Below, piece by piece: positions 1 to 6,311 of a DNA stretch of 11,235 bases (position 1 is the first letter of the stretch; every line of letters begins with the position of its first letter). Below the pieces are notes generated by a model that was given only the letters and a program-made list of their open reading frames with translations, searched no databases and had not been told where the DNA came from. Position numbers and translations under genes: made by a program. The DNA lies in the NCBI GenBank assembly GCA_964517975.1, contig CAZFDM010000146.1, positions 1 to 11,235 on the forward strand, given 5' to 3'. Source of the stretch: JBBIRM01 sp964517975 (GTDB lineage: Bacteria; Desulfobacterota; BSN033; UBA1163).

Positions 1-63
1 CAATTATAGGAGGAGGTGTGAGACAGCCATGCCATATTTTTCAGGTATATTTTCGCTCTTTGC

Positions 64-92
64 TTGACTTTTTTCAATAAATCTTTTAAAAA
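64..92 (+). promoter_or_regulatory. Probable sigma-70 promoter for the cofactor operon
   Basis: A TTGACT hexamer (64-69) matches the -35 consensus at five of six positions. TAAAAA (87-92), 17 bases downstream, matches the -10 consensus at four of six. Transcription would start near 99-100, just before the first riboswitch stem at 107, which is where a riboswitch leader should begin. The surrounding tract is strongly AT-rich, so the exact -10 is uncertain. Confidence 0.5.
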
Positions 93-106
93 TAATTTAA
101 GATAAA

Positions 107-203
107 GTCTCCGAGCCTATTTCCTAAATCCTAATTGGATATGGAGATAGGCCGATAGGGCGTGGCTGGAAACGGCCATACCTCCCGTGTTTGGAAAGGA
201 GAT
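107..203 (+). promoter_or_regulatory. Moco-family riboswitch aptamer (possible Tuco variant, P3 absent)
   Basis: This leader RNA should bind molybdenum or tungsten cofactor and control the moa operon. The 3' part, CCTCCCGTGTTTGGAAAGG (181-199), closely resembles the conserved end of the E. coli moaA leader as I remember it (CCTCCCGTATCTGGAAAGG). Stems that can be drawn: closing helix 107-112 with 198-203 (one G-U pair); 115-120 with 147-152, capped by 128-131 with 137-140; and hairpin 163-168 with 173-178 closed by a GAAA tetraloop (169-172). Between GGCC (150-153) and AGGG (157-160) there are only three bases, where the E. coli RNA has the P3 hairpin. It sits directly upstream of moaA, as expected. 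The class is well supported; the ligand (Mo or W form) is inferred. Confidence 0.88.
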
Positions 204-242
204 GGTCAATATAAAATAAAATGGCCAATATCTAAACACGGG
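184..242 (+). promoter_or_regulatory. Candidate antiterminator pairing (184-195 with 231-242)
   Basis: CCCGTGTTTGGA (184-195, inside the conserved 3' part of the aptamer) can pair with TCTAAACACGGG (231-242) over 12 continuous pairs, one of them G-U (193 with 233). The second strand is exactly the loop of the terminator hairpin. A fully paired 12-base loop cannot coexist with the 18-bp terminator stem, so the two states should exclude each other. The pairing is seen in the sequence; the regulatory reading is inferred: ligand-bound aptamer holds 184-195 and the terminator forms, whereas free RNA pairs 184-195 with the loop and transcription continues. Confidence 0.6.
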
Positions 243-260
243 TATTGGCCATTTTATTTT
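213..260 (+). terminator. Riboswitch-controlled intrinsic terminator
   Basis: A perfect 18-bp inverted repeat (213-230 and 243-260) with a 12-base loop. The GGCC-containing core sits near the loop; the outer half is A-rich on the 5' side and ATTTTATTTT on the 3' side, the shape of an intrinsic terminator with a U-rich tail. It lies between the aptamer and moaA, so it is probably an attenuator, not the end of an upstream gene. A partial direct copy of its 5' arm (GGTCAATA, 204-211) lies just upstream and may compete for pairing. Confidence 0.8.
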
Positions 261-298
261 GGATTTAACTCGCCATATGCAATCCCAGATCAAAAGAT

Positions 299-1282
299 AT
301 GTTACTCGACCCTTATAAGCGATTAATTAACTACCTTCGCATTTCGGTTACAGATCGTTGTAATCTACGATGCACTTACTGTATGCCAGAGGCAGGGGTC
401 TCTCTTATTCCCCACGAGGAGATTCTCACATACGAAGAACTCCTCCGAATCGTCAATGTCTTTTCTGAAGAGGGAATATCAAAAATCAGGCTGACAGGGG
501 GAGAACCCCTTATCCGAAAGGGAATCGTAGGTTTCATCTCGAGTCTCTCTAAAATAAAAGGGATAAAAGACCTTAGCCTCACCACCAATGGCATCCTTTT
601 AAAGGAGTTTGCCAATCCCCTTAAAGAGGCTGGTTTGAAGCGTATAAATATCAGCCTCGATTCTTTAATCAGAGAAAGATTTTTGAGGATCACACGGAGG
701 GATGCTTTTGATAAGGTCTGGAGTGGAATTGAAGAAGCCCTCAGGGTTGGACTCTCCCCTGTTAAAATCAACATGGTGGCGATTCGTGGATTGAATGATG
801 ATGAGATCGAATCCTTTGTTGAATTGACGCTCCGATTTCCCCTCACGATCCGGTTTATTGAATATATGCCTTTTGGAGACGGAACAGAATGGGATAAAAT
901 TAATTTGCTCAGCATTGACCAGATAAAACATCGTCTCGAGAGGATGGGGAAGTTAATTCCCATCCTCTCGAATCCATGGGATGGTCCAGCAAAACGTTTT
1001 CAATTAGAAGGAGCGATTGGAGAGATTGGATTTATTGGAGCAGTTAGTAACCATTTTTGTGAGAATTGTAATCGCCTTCGCCTGACTCCGGATGGAAAGA
1101 TTCGGACCTGCCTCTTCTCCGATTATGAGATCGATATCAAGGAGATCTTAAGAAATGGGGGAACGGATCAGGAGTTAAAATCTCGGCTTCTGGCTGCTTT
1201 ACAATTGAAACCCGAAAGACACCCTATCAACCATCCCCAGTTTAAAAAATGTCAGAGGAATATGTCAGCCATAGGAGGATAA
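299..1282 (+). CDS. moaA: GTP 3',8-cyclase MoaA (radical SAM)
   Basis: MoaA carries out the first step of molybdenum/tungsten cofactor synthesis in the cytoplasm: radical conversion of GTP to 3',8-cyclo-7,8-dihydro-GTP, which MoaC then turns into cyclic pyranopterin monophosphate. The 327 residues match the usual length of about 330. The radical SAM cluster motif CNLRCTYC supplies C21, C25 and C28, followed by the GGEP SAM-binding motif (67-70). The second [4Fe-4S] site that binds GTP is C254, C257 and C271, in CENCNRLRLTPDGKIRTC. The protein ends in the conserved Gly-Gly (326-327), needed in the family for the MoaA/MoaC step. ATG 299 is the first start after an in-frame stop (266-268) and gives the family's normal N-terminus. 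No clear Shine-Dalgarno site precedes it, which is odd for the first gene of a controlled operon. Confidence 0.97.
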   Translation: MLLDPYKRLINYLRISVTDRCNLRCTYCMPEAGVSLIPHEEILTYEELLRIVNVFSEEGISKIRLTGGEPLIRKGIVGFISSLSKIKGIKDLSLTTNGILLKEFANPLKEAGLKRINISLDSLIRERFLRITRRDAFDKVWSGIEEALRVGLSPVKINMVAIRGLNDDEIESFVELTLRFPLTIRFIEYMPFGDGTEWDKINLLSIDQIKHRLERMGKLIPILSNPWDGPAKRFQLEGAIGEIGFIGAVSNHFCENCNRLRLTPDGKIRTCLFSDYEIDIKEILRNGGTDQELKSRLLAALQLKPERHPINHPQFKKCQRNMSAIGG

Positions 1283-1405
1283 TTTAATTTCGGAGCTCAG
1301 AATTCGAATTGCGGACTGAGGATTGTGTAACACAAGTCTCCATTCAAATTTAAAAATTCGATATGCCCTATGTTACTATCCCGTCTTTAAGAATAGGAGG
1401 TTTGA
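1283..1405 (+). other. moaA-moaC spacer with small palindromes
   Basis: The longest gap inside the cofactor operon (123 bases). It holds three short symmetries: AATTCGAATT (1301-1310), flanked by CTCAG (1296-1300) and CTGAG (1316-1320); and TTGTGTAACACAA (1323-1335), a perfect 13-base odd palindrome. There is no convincing U-tailed terminator and no open frame. It may be a decayed dispersed repeat. The moaC ribosome binding site AGGAGG lies at its 3' end. Confidence 0.4.
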
Positions 1406-1891
1406 ATGCCTAAATTAACGCATTTTGATAGAACGGGTCGTGCAAAGATGGTCGATGTGACCAATAAGCCAAAGACTTTTAGAGAGGCCATTGTGCGCGG
1501 GACGATCTATATGAAGCCGAGCACATTTAAAAAGATTATGAGTGGCAAGATTGCCAAAGGGGACGTCCTCTCAGTGGCTAAGGTGGCCGGGATTATGGCC
1601 GCAAAAAAGACCTCTGAGATCATCCCTATGTGCCATCCTCTTAACCTCTCCCATGTTGAGGTCAATTTTTTCCCTTTTGAGAAGGAGAGCAAGATTGATA
1701 TCGAGGCTAAGGTAAAGATTAAGGCCCAAACAGGAGTTGAGATGGAGGGAATGGTTGCAGTGGCTACTTCAGGCTTGACGATTTATGATATGTGTAAGGC
1801 TATTGACAGAGGAATGGTTCTTACCGATATCCATCTCGTTAAAAAAACAGGTGGCAAGAGCGAAACCTATTCAGTTAAGAATTCGGGGTAA
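1406..1891 (+). CDS. moaC: Cyclic pyranopterin monophosphate synthase MoaC
   Basis: MoaC rearranges the MoaA product into cyclic pyranopterin monophosphate, the second step of the pathway. The 161 residues match the family length. The family catalytic residues stand at the same numbers as in the E. coli enzyme: K51 in KGDV (51-54), and D128 and K131 in DMCKA. The MCHPL motif (75-79) and TGVEMEG (109-115) are also intact, and GGK near the C-terminus completes the usual pattern. The protein works as a hexamer in known members. The start is fixed by an AGGAGG ribosome binding site seven bases upstream. The stop is three bases before the next gene, which suggests coupled translation. Nothing looks degraded. 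Confidence 0.98.
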   Translation: MPKLTHFDRTGRAKMVDVTNKPKTFREAIVRGTIYMKPSTFKKIMSGKIAKGDVLSVAKVAGIMAAKKTSEIIPMCHPLNLSHVEVNFFPFEKESKIDIEAKVKIKAQTGVEMEGMVAVATSGLTIYDMCKAIDRGMVLTDIHLVKKTGGKSETYSVKNSG

Positions 1892-1894
1892 AAA

Positions 1895-2377
1895 ATGAAA
1901 GGGTACCAAAGAGGCAGGATATTGGCAGTAAATATCAGTGAACATAAAGGGACTAAAAAAACAAATATTGGATCGTGTCCTCTCCTTAAAGATTTTGGCC
2001 TGGAAGGGGATGCACATGGGGGACCCTGGCATAGGCAGGTAAGCCTTTTGGCCAATGAATCCGTTGAGAAGATGAAGGCCCAAGGACTCCAAGTGGGTTA
2101 TGGCGATTTTGCAGAAAATATTACGACCGAAGGAATTGATCTCGTGAGCCTTCCTATTGGAAGTAAAATCAGGATTGGAGATTCTGTTATCCTCCGAGTT
2201 ACCCAGATTGGGAAAGAATGTCATCAGCGTTGTTCCATCTATTATCAGGCAGGCGATTGTGTCATGCCCAGAGAAGGAATCTTTGCAGAGGTGGTAAGCG
2301 AAGGAGAAATTAAAGTAGGAGATGAAATTATCATTGAAAAATCCGAAGCACAAAACCCAAAATTCGAAACAATATGA
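1895..2377 (+). CDS. Stand-alone MOSC domain protein
   Basis: A 160-residue protein that is essentially one MOSC (Moco sulfurase C-terminal) domain. These domains are beta-rich; in eukaryotic Moco sulfurases and in mARC/YiiM-type proteins they bind or handle the mature cofactor, and a conserved cysteine is thought to carry sulfur or ligate metal. Visible motifs are EGDAHGG (37-43), the HRQVSLL strand (46-52), a GDFAEN segment (70-75) and the cysteine-rich stretch from C109 to C122 (C109, C113, C122) leading into GIFAEV. Position between moaC and mogA supports a role in cofactor sulfuration, delivery or modification; which one cannot be read here. The last 13 or so residues (about 148-160) are encoded by a palindromic repeat and probably lie outside the fold. 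Confidence 0.9.
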   Translation: MKGYQRGRILAVNISEHKGTKKTNIGSCPLLKDFGLEGDAHGGPWHRQVSLLANESVEKMKAQGLQVGYGDFAENITTEGIDLVSLPIGSKIRIGDSVILRVTQIGKECHQRCSIYYQAGDCVMPREGIFAEVVSEGEIKVGDEIIIEKSEAQNPKFETI

Positions 2378-2483
2378 ACATCCTAAGTTCAAATGATCCA
2401 AAGTTGTCTTGAATTTTAGTCATCCGATATTTGGATTTGTTTTGCCTGCCTGCCGTCGGCAGGGATTTCGATATTCGGATTTT
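2338..2483. repeat. Dispersed palindromic repeat between MOSC gene and mogA
   Basis: The region is bounded by a perfect 10-base inverted repeat, AAAATCCGAA (2338-2347) and TTCGGATTTT (2474-2483). Inside are AAAATTC (2359-2365) facing GAATTTT (2411-2417), a central palindrome CCTGCCGTCGGCAGG (2449-2463), and ATCCGATAT (2422-2430) facing ATATTCGGAT (2471-2480). The structure is imperfect, as in an aged copy. Elements with this look are common in environmental anaerobe genomes; I recall the type but cannot name a family. It supplies the MOSC stop and C-terminal tail. It also creates a spurious in-frame N-terminal extension ahead of mogA that could start at 2409. Confidence 0.65.
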
Positions 2484-2504
2484 GCATTGACGCATGAGGG
2501 GAAT

Positions 2505-2996
2505 ATGTTTAAGGTTGCCATTATTACCATTAGCGATCGAGGTTCTAAAGGCGAGCGAGAAGATTCAAGTGGTCCTCTTATAAAGGAAATGCTAAAGAAT
2601 CTACCTGCTGAAATCATCCATTATGAAATCATTCCTGATGAAAAAGGGCAGATCATTAAGGCATTAAAACGGAGTGCAGATGAATTAAAGGCAGATCTCG
2701 TCCTTACCACAGGAGGCACGGGGGTAAGCCCCCGGGATGTAACGCCCGATGCCACCTTAGAGGTGATCGAAAAAGAAATCCCGGGGTTTTCTGAAGCAAT
2801 GAGGGCAGAAAGCCTAAAAAAGACCCCTCATGCCATGATCTCTCGTGCTATTACAGGGATTCGGGGTTCGACACTCATTGTGAATTTACCAGGAAGTCCT
2901 AAAGGCGTTAGGGAAAATCTCAGTGTAATCCTACCCGCCCTCCCCCACGCCCTTTCCAAATTGAAGGGTGACCCATCGGAGTGTGGCCAAGAGTGA
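2505..2996 (+). CDS. mogA: Molybdopterin adenylyltransferase, MogA/MoaB family
   Basis: The protein adenylates molybdopterin with ATP to give adenylyl-molybdopterin, the substrate for metal insertion by MoeA. The 163 residues match MogA/MoaB (about 160-195). The MPT-binding motif TTGGTG (68-73) is followed by SPRDVTPDAT (75-84), with the conserved aspartate D78; PGFSEAMR (93-100) and NLPGSPKGVRENL (127-139) complete the family signature. I chose ATG 2505 over ATG 2409: the sequence from 2505 begins with the family's FKVAIITISDRG strand and has GAGGGG just upstream (2496-2501), while the extra 32 residues come from the repeat. MogA and MoaB are hard to separate by eye; the symbol means the family. 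In some organisms MoaB is tied to tungsten cofactor. Confidence 0.94.
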   Translation: MFKVAIITISDRGSKGEREDSSGPLIKEMLKNLPAEIIHYEIIPDEKGQIIKALKRSADELKADLVLTTGGTGVSPRDVTPDATLEVIEKEIPGFSEAMRAESLKKTPHAMISRAITGIRGSTLIVNLPGSPKGVRENLSVILPALPHALSKLKGDPSECGQE

Positions 2997-3009
2997 AAGG
3001 AGAGAAACG

Positions 3010-3762
3010 ATGAACTTATTTTTTCAAGAAAAGTGGAAACAATTTAAGGAAATCCTTGGAATTAAAGAGCCCCCCTTAGGGGCCTACTACACCAATGATA
3101 AGCCCGAAGGGATCACACCGAAGGAAGGAATATCCGGATGTATGATCGGGCTTCTTAAGAAAGCACGAAAGGAAGGGAAAACGGTTTACTTTGACCGAAC
3201 CCATTTCGGTTGCCCAGGAGGAGGTTTTTATATGGGTTTCTTAGAAAAACCCCGACCGAATATTGAATACTTTCTTTCTTGTGGGATTCCTGGAGAAATG
3301 GAAGGAGAACGCTATATCAAGACACCGGAACTGGCAAGGGAGTATTTTAAAAAGATAACACCAAGACGAGCACCCGGAGATTACTGTGTCCTCAAGTCCA
3401 TTGAGCGATTTCAAGATGAGATCCAACCCGAGGTGGTCATCTTTTTTGGAACGCCCGATATTCTTTCGGGGCTTTTCACATTAACCAATTATGCCTTGGA
3501 ACGAACCGATGCCATCTATACCCCTTTTGGATCGGGCTGTGGAACTATCCTCACCTATCCTCTGATGGAAGCAGAGAGGTCAGAACCCCGGGCGGTCCTT
3601 GGAATGTTTGATGTCTCTGCAAGACCAATGGTGGAGAAGGATCTTCTTACCCTGGCAATGCCCTATTCCGTTTTTTTGAAACTCTTGGGAAATGTCTCTG
3701 GAAGTTTTCTTGAGACAGAGAGTTGGAAAAAGGTGCGTCGAAGGATATCCTCCTCGCTTTAA
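3010..3762 (+). CDS. DUF169 family protein
   Basis: A 250-residue cytoplasmic protein recognised as DUF169, a family of anaerobic bacteria and methanogens with no established function that I know of. Visible family traits are the N-terminal PPLGAYYTND segment (21-30), HFGCPGGGFYMGF (65-77), the Y-to-CGIPGE segment around C91, PEVVIFFGTPD (140-150), and FGSGCGT (173-179). The five cysteines are C44, C68, C91, C126 and C177; several fall in conserved glycine-rich motifs, so metal or cofactor binding is plausible but not shown. There is no signal peptide or membrane segment. ATG 3010 is preceded by an AGGAGA ribosome binding site, 13 bases after the mogA stop; an upstream in-frame ATG at 2968 would overlap mogA and is unlikely. 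The operon position suggests a link to Mo/W cofactor or its enzymes (inference). Confidence 0.85.
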   Translation: MNLFFQEKWKQFKEILGIKEPPLGAYYTNDKPEGITPKEGISGCMIGLLKKARKEGKTVYFDRTHFGCPGGGFYMGFLEKPRPNIEYFLSCGIPGEMEGERYIKTPELAREYFKKITPRRAPGDYCVLKSIERFQDEIQPEVVIFFGTPDILSGLFTLTNYALERTDAIYTPFGSGCGTILTYPLMEAERSEPRAVLGMFDVSARPMVEKDLLTLAMPYSVFLKLLGNVSGSFLETESWKKVRRRISSSL

Positions 3763-3800
3763 TCTCCTCTTTTAAACGAGAGGAATTTAAGGAGGGAGTC

Positions 3801-4217
3801 ATGATATTCTCAGAAACGATCCGAATTAGTACAAAAGGGTTCAGCGATATCATCGACATCACAGATCAGGTGGGTTCAGTGATCAGGGTTTCAAAAATAG
3901 AAAACGGTCTGGTCACGGTTTTTTGTCCTGGCTCAACCGGGGCAGTAACGACCATTGAATATGAATCCGGTGTGCTCAGAGATTTACAAAAGGCGATCGA
4001 AAGAATTGTTCCTTCTAATATCTCCTATGAGCATGATCGGCGCTGGGGAGATGGAAACGGTTTTTCCCACGTGAGGGCGGCTTTGATGAAACCCTCACTC
4101 ACCATCCCTCTCCATCAAGGCAGGCTTTCTCTTGGAACATGGCAGCAGATCGTCTTCATAGACTTTGATAACCGAAGTAGGGATCGAAGAATTCTTGTCC
4201 ATATCATGGGGGAGTAA
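3801..4217 (+). CDS. YjbQ/UPF0047 family protein
   Basis: A 138-residue protein of the YjbQ/UPF0047 family, a compact beta fold. Some members show weak thiamine-phosphate synthase activity in E. coli tests, so databases often call it 'secondary thiamine-phosphate synthase'; the true role is unknown. Visible motifs are GSTGAVTTIEYE (44-55), YEHDRRWGDGNGFSHVRAAL (76-95) with H78, D79 and H90 as likely metal or active-site residues, the PSLTIPLHQGRLSLGTWQQI run (98-117), and DFDNRSRDRR. ATG 3801 is chosen for its strong AAGGAGGGA site (3789-3797) and the family N-terminus; the open frame extends upstream to 3723 but overlaps the DUF169 gene. It is the last gene of the cofactor operon, 38 bases after DUF169. 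Confidence 0.92.
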   Translation: MIFSETIRISTKGFSDIIDITDQVGSVIRVSKIENGLVTVFCPGSTGAVTTIEYESGVLRDLQKAIERIVPSNISYEHDRRWGDGNGFSHVRAALMKPSLTIPLHQGRLSLGTWQQIVFIDFDNRSRDRRILVHIMGE

Positions 4218-4226
4218 TCATACTTT

Positions 4227-5048
4227 CTATTTCAAGAGCAAATAGATAGAGATAAGACTAATAAAGATGGCAAAGAATCTTCTGAGCAGGACTGGATGGG
4301 TTCTAAAGGAGACATAGGCTCCCGCCCTTGCTAAAAGTACCGTGCCAATCGCTAGAGCCATTCCTCGCTGAAGATCCACAAACCCCAAACTCCACCTGGG
4401 CAGATCAGGATGTCCCATCCCATTGACAATATAACCTGCTGTTGAAAATATGGATGTAATGATGATCGTGGCGCTTGATGTTCCAATGGCCAATTTCAAG
4501 GGCATATTTAAAAAATAGTACATCATCGGTATGGTGAAGATCCCTCCTCCCACACCTGCCAGGGCGGAAACCACTCCTGCTACCAATCCAACCCCGATAA
4601 AGCCAAAACTATTTGAATGATAAAGTAATTTGAGCCTTTTTTCTTCTTGGATCTCACCTTCGGTGAGCATTCTTATCGCTGCAATCAATGCGATGATGGC
4701 AAAGGCCATTTTGAGGGATCGACCACTTAATAGGGCAGCCAGTTTCGTTGTGCCTAAGGCAGTTAGGGCGCTGGAAAATCCAAGAGGGAAAACCGCACGC
4801 CAATCAATGTTTTTCTGTTTTCTTTGCTGATAAGTGCTGGCAAGAGATGTAAAGATAATCACAAAAAGGGAGGTCCCCACGGCGAGATGGGTCAATACCG
4901 TATAAGAAACCCCCACGTGTTCATAACTAAATATTAATACTGGAATTAATATGAATCCGCCCCCAAGGCCAAACAGACCCGCAAGAAAACCTATTCCACA
5001 TCCAATGATCACAAACAATAAAAAATCAAACGGTGACAGACCGATCAC
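4227..5048 (-). CDS. TSUP (TauE/SafE) family anion exporter
   Basis: An inner-membrane permease of 273 residues with about eight hydrophobic segments. TSUP proteins move sulfite, sulfoacetate or other organosulfur anions; the substrate is not readable here. The family's internal duplication is plain: GLFGLGGGFILIP (24-36) in the first half and SALAGVGGGIFTIP (161-174) in the second. Membrane segments lie around 8-40, 50-70, 86-107, 112-126, 147-180, 187-208, 226-245 and 254-272. The start is a GTG; an in-frame stop lies 18 bases upstream (5064-5066) and there is no ATG between, but the ribosome binding site is poor, so coupling to the permease gene ending 33 bases earlier may matter. It is the last gene of the der-macA-ABC operon and converges on the cofactor operon. 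Confidence 0.92.
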   Translation of the reverse strand: MIGLSPFDFLLFVIIGCGIGFLAGLFGLGGGFILIPVLIFSYEHVGVSYTVLTHLAVGTSLFVIIFTSLASTYQQRKQKNIDWRAVFPLGFSSALTALGTTKLAALLSGRSLKMAFAIIALIAAIRMLTEGEIQEEKRLKLLYHSNSFGFIGVGLVAGVVSALAGVGGGIFTIPMMYYFLNMPLKLAIGTSSATIIITSIFSTAGYIVNGMGHPDLPRWSLGFVDLQRGMALAIGTVLLARAGAYVSFRTHPVLLRRFFAIFISLISIYLLLK

Positions 5049-5063
5049 TCCCGGGATAAGGAT

Positions 5064-5077
5064 TCAATGGTCATTGA
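5064..5077. repeat. Short inverted repeat between ABC permease and TSUP genes
   Basis: TCAATG, GT, CATTGA: six-base arms with a two-base centre, followed on the plus strand by six T residues. A two-base loop is too tight for all six pairs, and no plus-strand gene ends here, so it is not called a terminator. It may be incidental or a small protein-binding site. Confidence 0.25.
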
Positions 5078-5081
5078 TTTT

Positions 5082-6311
5082 TTACTCATAGCGTAGGGCT
5101 TCTATCGGATTGAGCAATGAAGCTTTACGGGCTGGATAGAATCCAAAAAATACCCCAACCGATCCAGAAAAAAGAAAGGCTAAAAGAATGGCCTCGATTG
5201 AGAAGAGGGTTGGCCATTGGGTAAAACGGGATAGAATGAGCGTTCCGGTCACGCCTACCCCAATCCCTATGGTTCCACCGATCAGGCTGAGCACTAACGA
5301 TTCGATGAGGAATTGAAGAAGGATATCTCTTCCTTTTGCTCCTACCGCCATTCGTATGCCAATCTCTCTTGTCCTCTCAGTAACAGAAACGAGCATGATG
5401 TTCATGATCCCAATTCCCCCTACGATGAGGGAAATGGAAGCAATAGCCCCCAAGAGCAGGGACATCACCCTTGCCGACTCCTCAGCGCTTGAAGCGACCT
5501 CGGTCAGGTTTCGAACCGAAAAATCATTTTCCTGTCCAGGCTGGATCCGGTGCCTCTGTCGAAGGAGTTCTGTGATTTGCTCCTCAACGCTTTTCATCAC
5601 TTCTGGTTCTCTTGCTTGGACAGTAATCACCCTTACCATTCCTGGGAATTGCATTCCAAAAAGTCTCTTCTGGGCAGTGGTCAGGGGAACGAAGATAATA
5701 TCATCCTGATCCGTCCCCCACGTGGATTGACCTTTTGGAGCGAGGGTGCCAATCACCGTAAAAGGAATCTTTTTTATCCTTACGATCTGTCCGATCGGTT
5801 CAATTCCTCCAAATAGATTGTCCACCACAGTCTTTCCAAGAAGACAAACCTTCGTAGCGCCATCCATATCCTGTTGGGTAAACACACGGCCTGAGGTCAA
5901 GGACCATTCTCTGATCTCAAGCAGGTCCGGTGTGGTTCCATAAATTACGGTGGACCAGTTCTGGTTTCCAAAAACGACCTGTGCAATTCCAGAAAGATGG
6001 GGAGCAACGGCTTTAACACCGGGAACCTCAGTTAAAATCGCTTTTCCATCCTCCACGGTAAGGGTTGGAACCGTCCCTGTTCCAAACCTTATTCCACCGC
6101 TTGTGGAACTTCCAGATAGGACAATAAGGATGTTAGAACCCATGCTTGCGATCTGGTCAGCAATCCGCTTTTTCGCTCCTGAACCCACAGCAATCATAGC
6201 AATCACAGCACCCACCCCGATGATGATCCCTAACATGGTCAGGGCTGAGCGCATCTTATTGACCATCAGCGCTTTCAAGGCAATCCGGAGGCTGGTAAGG
6301 AATCTGGTCAT
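5082..6311 (-). CDS. MacB-like ABC transporter permease (MacB_PCD + FtsX)
   Basis: The 409-residue membrane subunit of a MacAB/YknXYZ-type exporter. A first membrane helix (about 23-43) is followed by a large periplasmic MacB core domain (about 45-280). Then come three FtsX-type helices near 284-309, 333-360 and 371-393. The signature TERTREIGIRMAVGAKGRDI (311-330), after the second helix, is the cytoplasmic coupling segment that contacts the ATPase, and the C-terminal PARKASLLNPIEALRYE is typical. Family members do not pump through a channel of their own; they drive substrate from the periplasm through a TolC-like duct by mechanical movement. Substrates range from macrolides to peptides and lipids. 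The start overlaps the ATPase stop as ATGA, so the two are translationally coupled. The ATPase is a separate protein, unlike E. coli MacB. Confidence 0.95.
   Translation of the reverse strand: MTRFLTSLRIALKALMVNKMRSALTMLGIIIGVGAVIAMIAVGSGAKKRIADQIASMGSNILIVLSGSSTSGGIRFGTGTVPTLTVEDGKAILTEVPGVKAVAPHLSGIAQVVFGNQNWSTVIYGTTPDLLEIREWSLTSGRVFTQQDMDGATKVCLLGKTVVDNLFGGIEPIGQIVRIKKIPFTVIGTLAPKGQSTWGTDQDDIIFVPLTTAQKRLFGMQFPGMVRVITVQAREPEVMKSVEEQITELLRQRHRIQPGQENDFSVRNLTEVASSAEESARVMSLLLGAIASISLIVGGIGIMNIMLVSVTERTREIGIRMAVGAKGRDILLQFLIESLVLSLIGGTIGIGVGVTGTLILSRFTQWPTLFSIEAILLAFLFSGSVGVFFGFYPARKASLLNPIEALRYE

Noticed and set aside
376..963. Long antisense frame opposite moaA
   Set aside because: It is the shadow of an unmistakable moaA, with no family motifs or ribosome binding site.
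2409..2504. N-terminal extension of MogA from the upstream ATG
   Set aside because: The 32 residues are encoded by the palindromic repeat and precede the exact family N-terminus; ATG 2505 has its own ribosome binding site.
4218..4246. CTATTT/AAATAG stem (4227-4232, 4240-4245) as a shared terminator for the two converging operons
   Set aside because: Six AT-rich pairs, no G+C core and no clear U tract. It lies in the TSUP coding end, so termination here is unproven.
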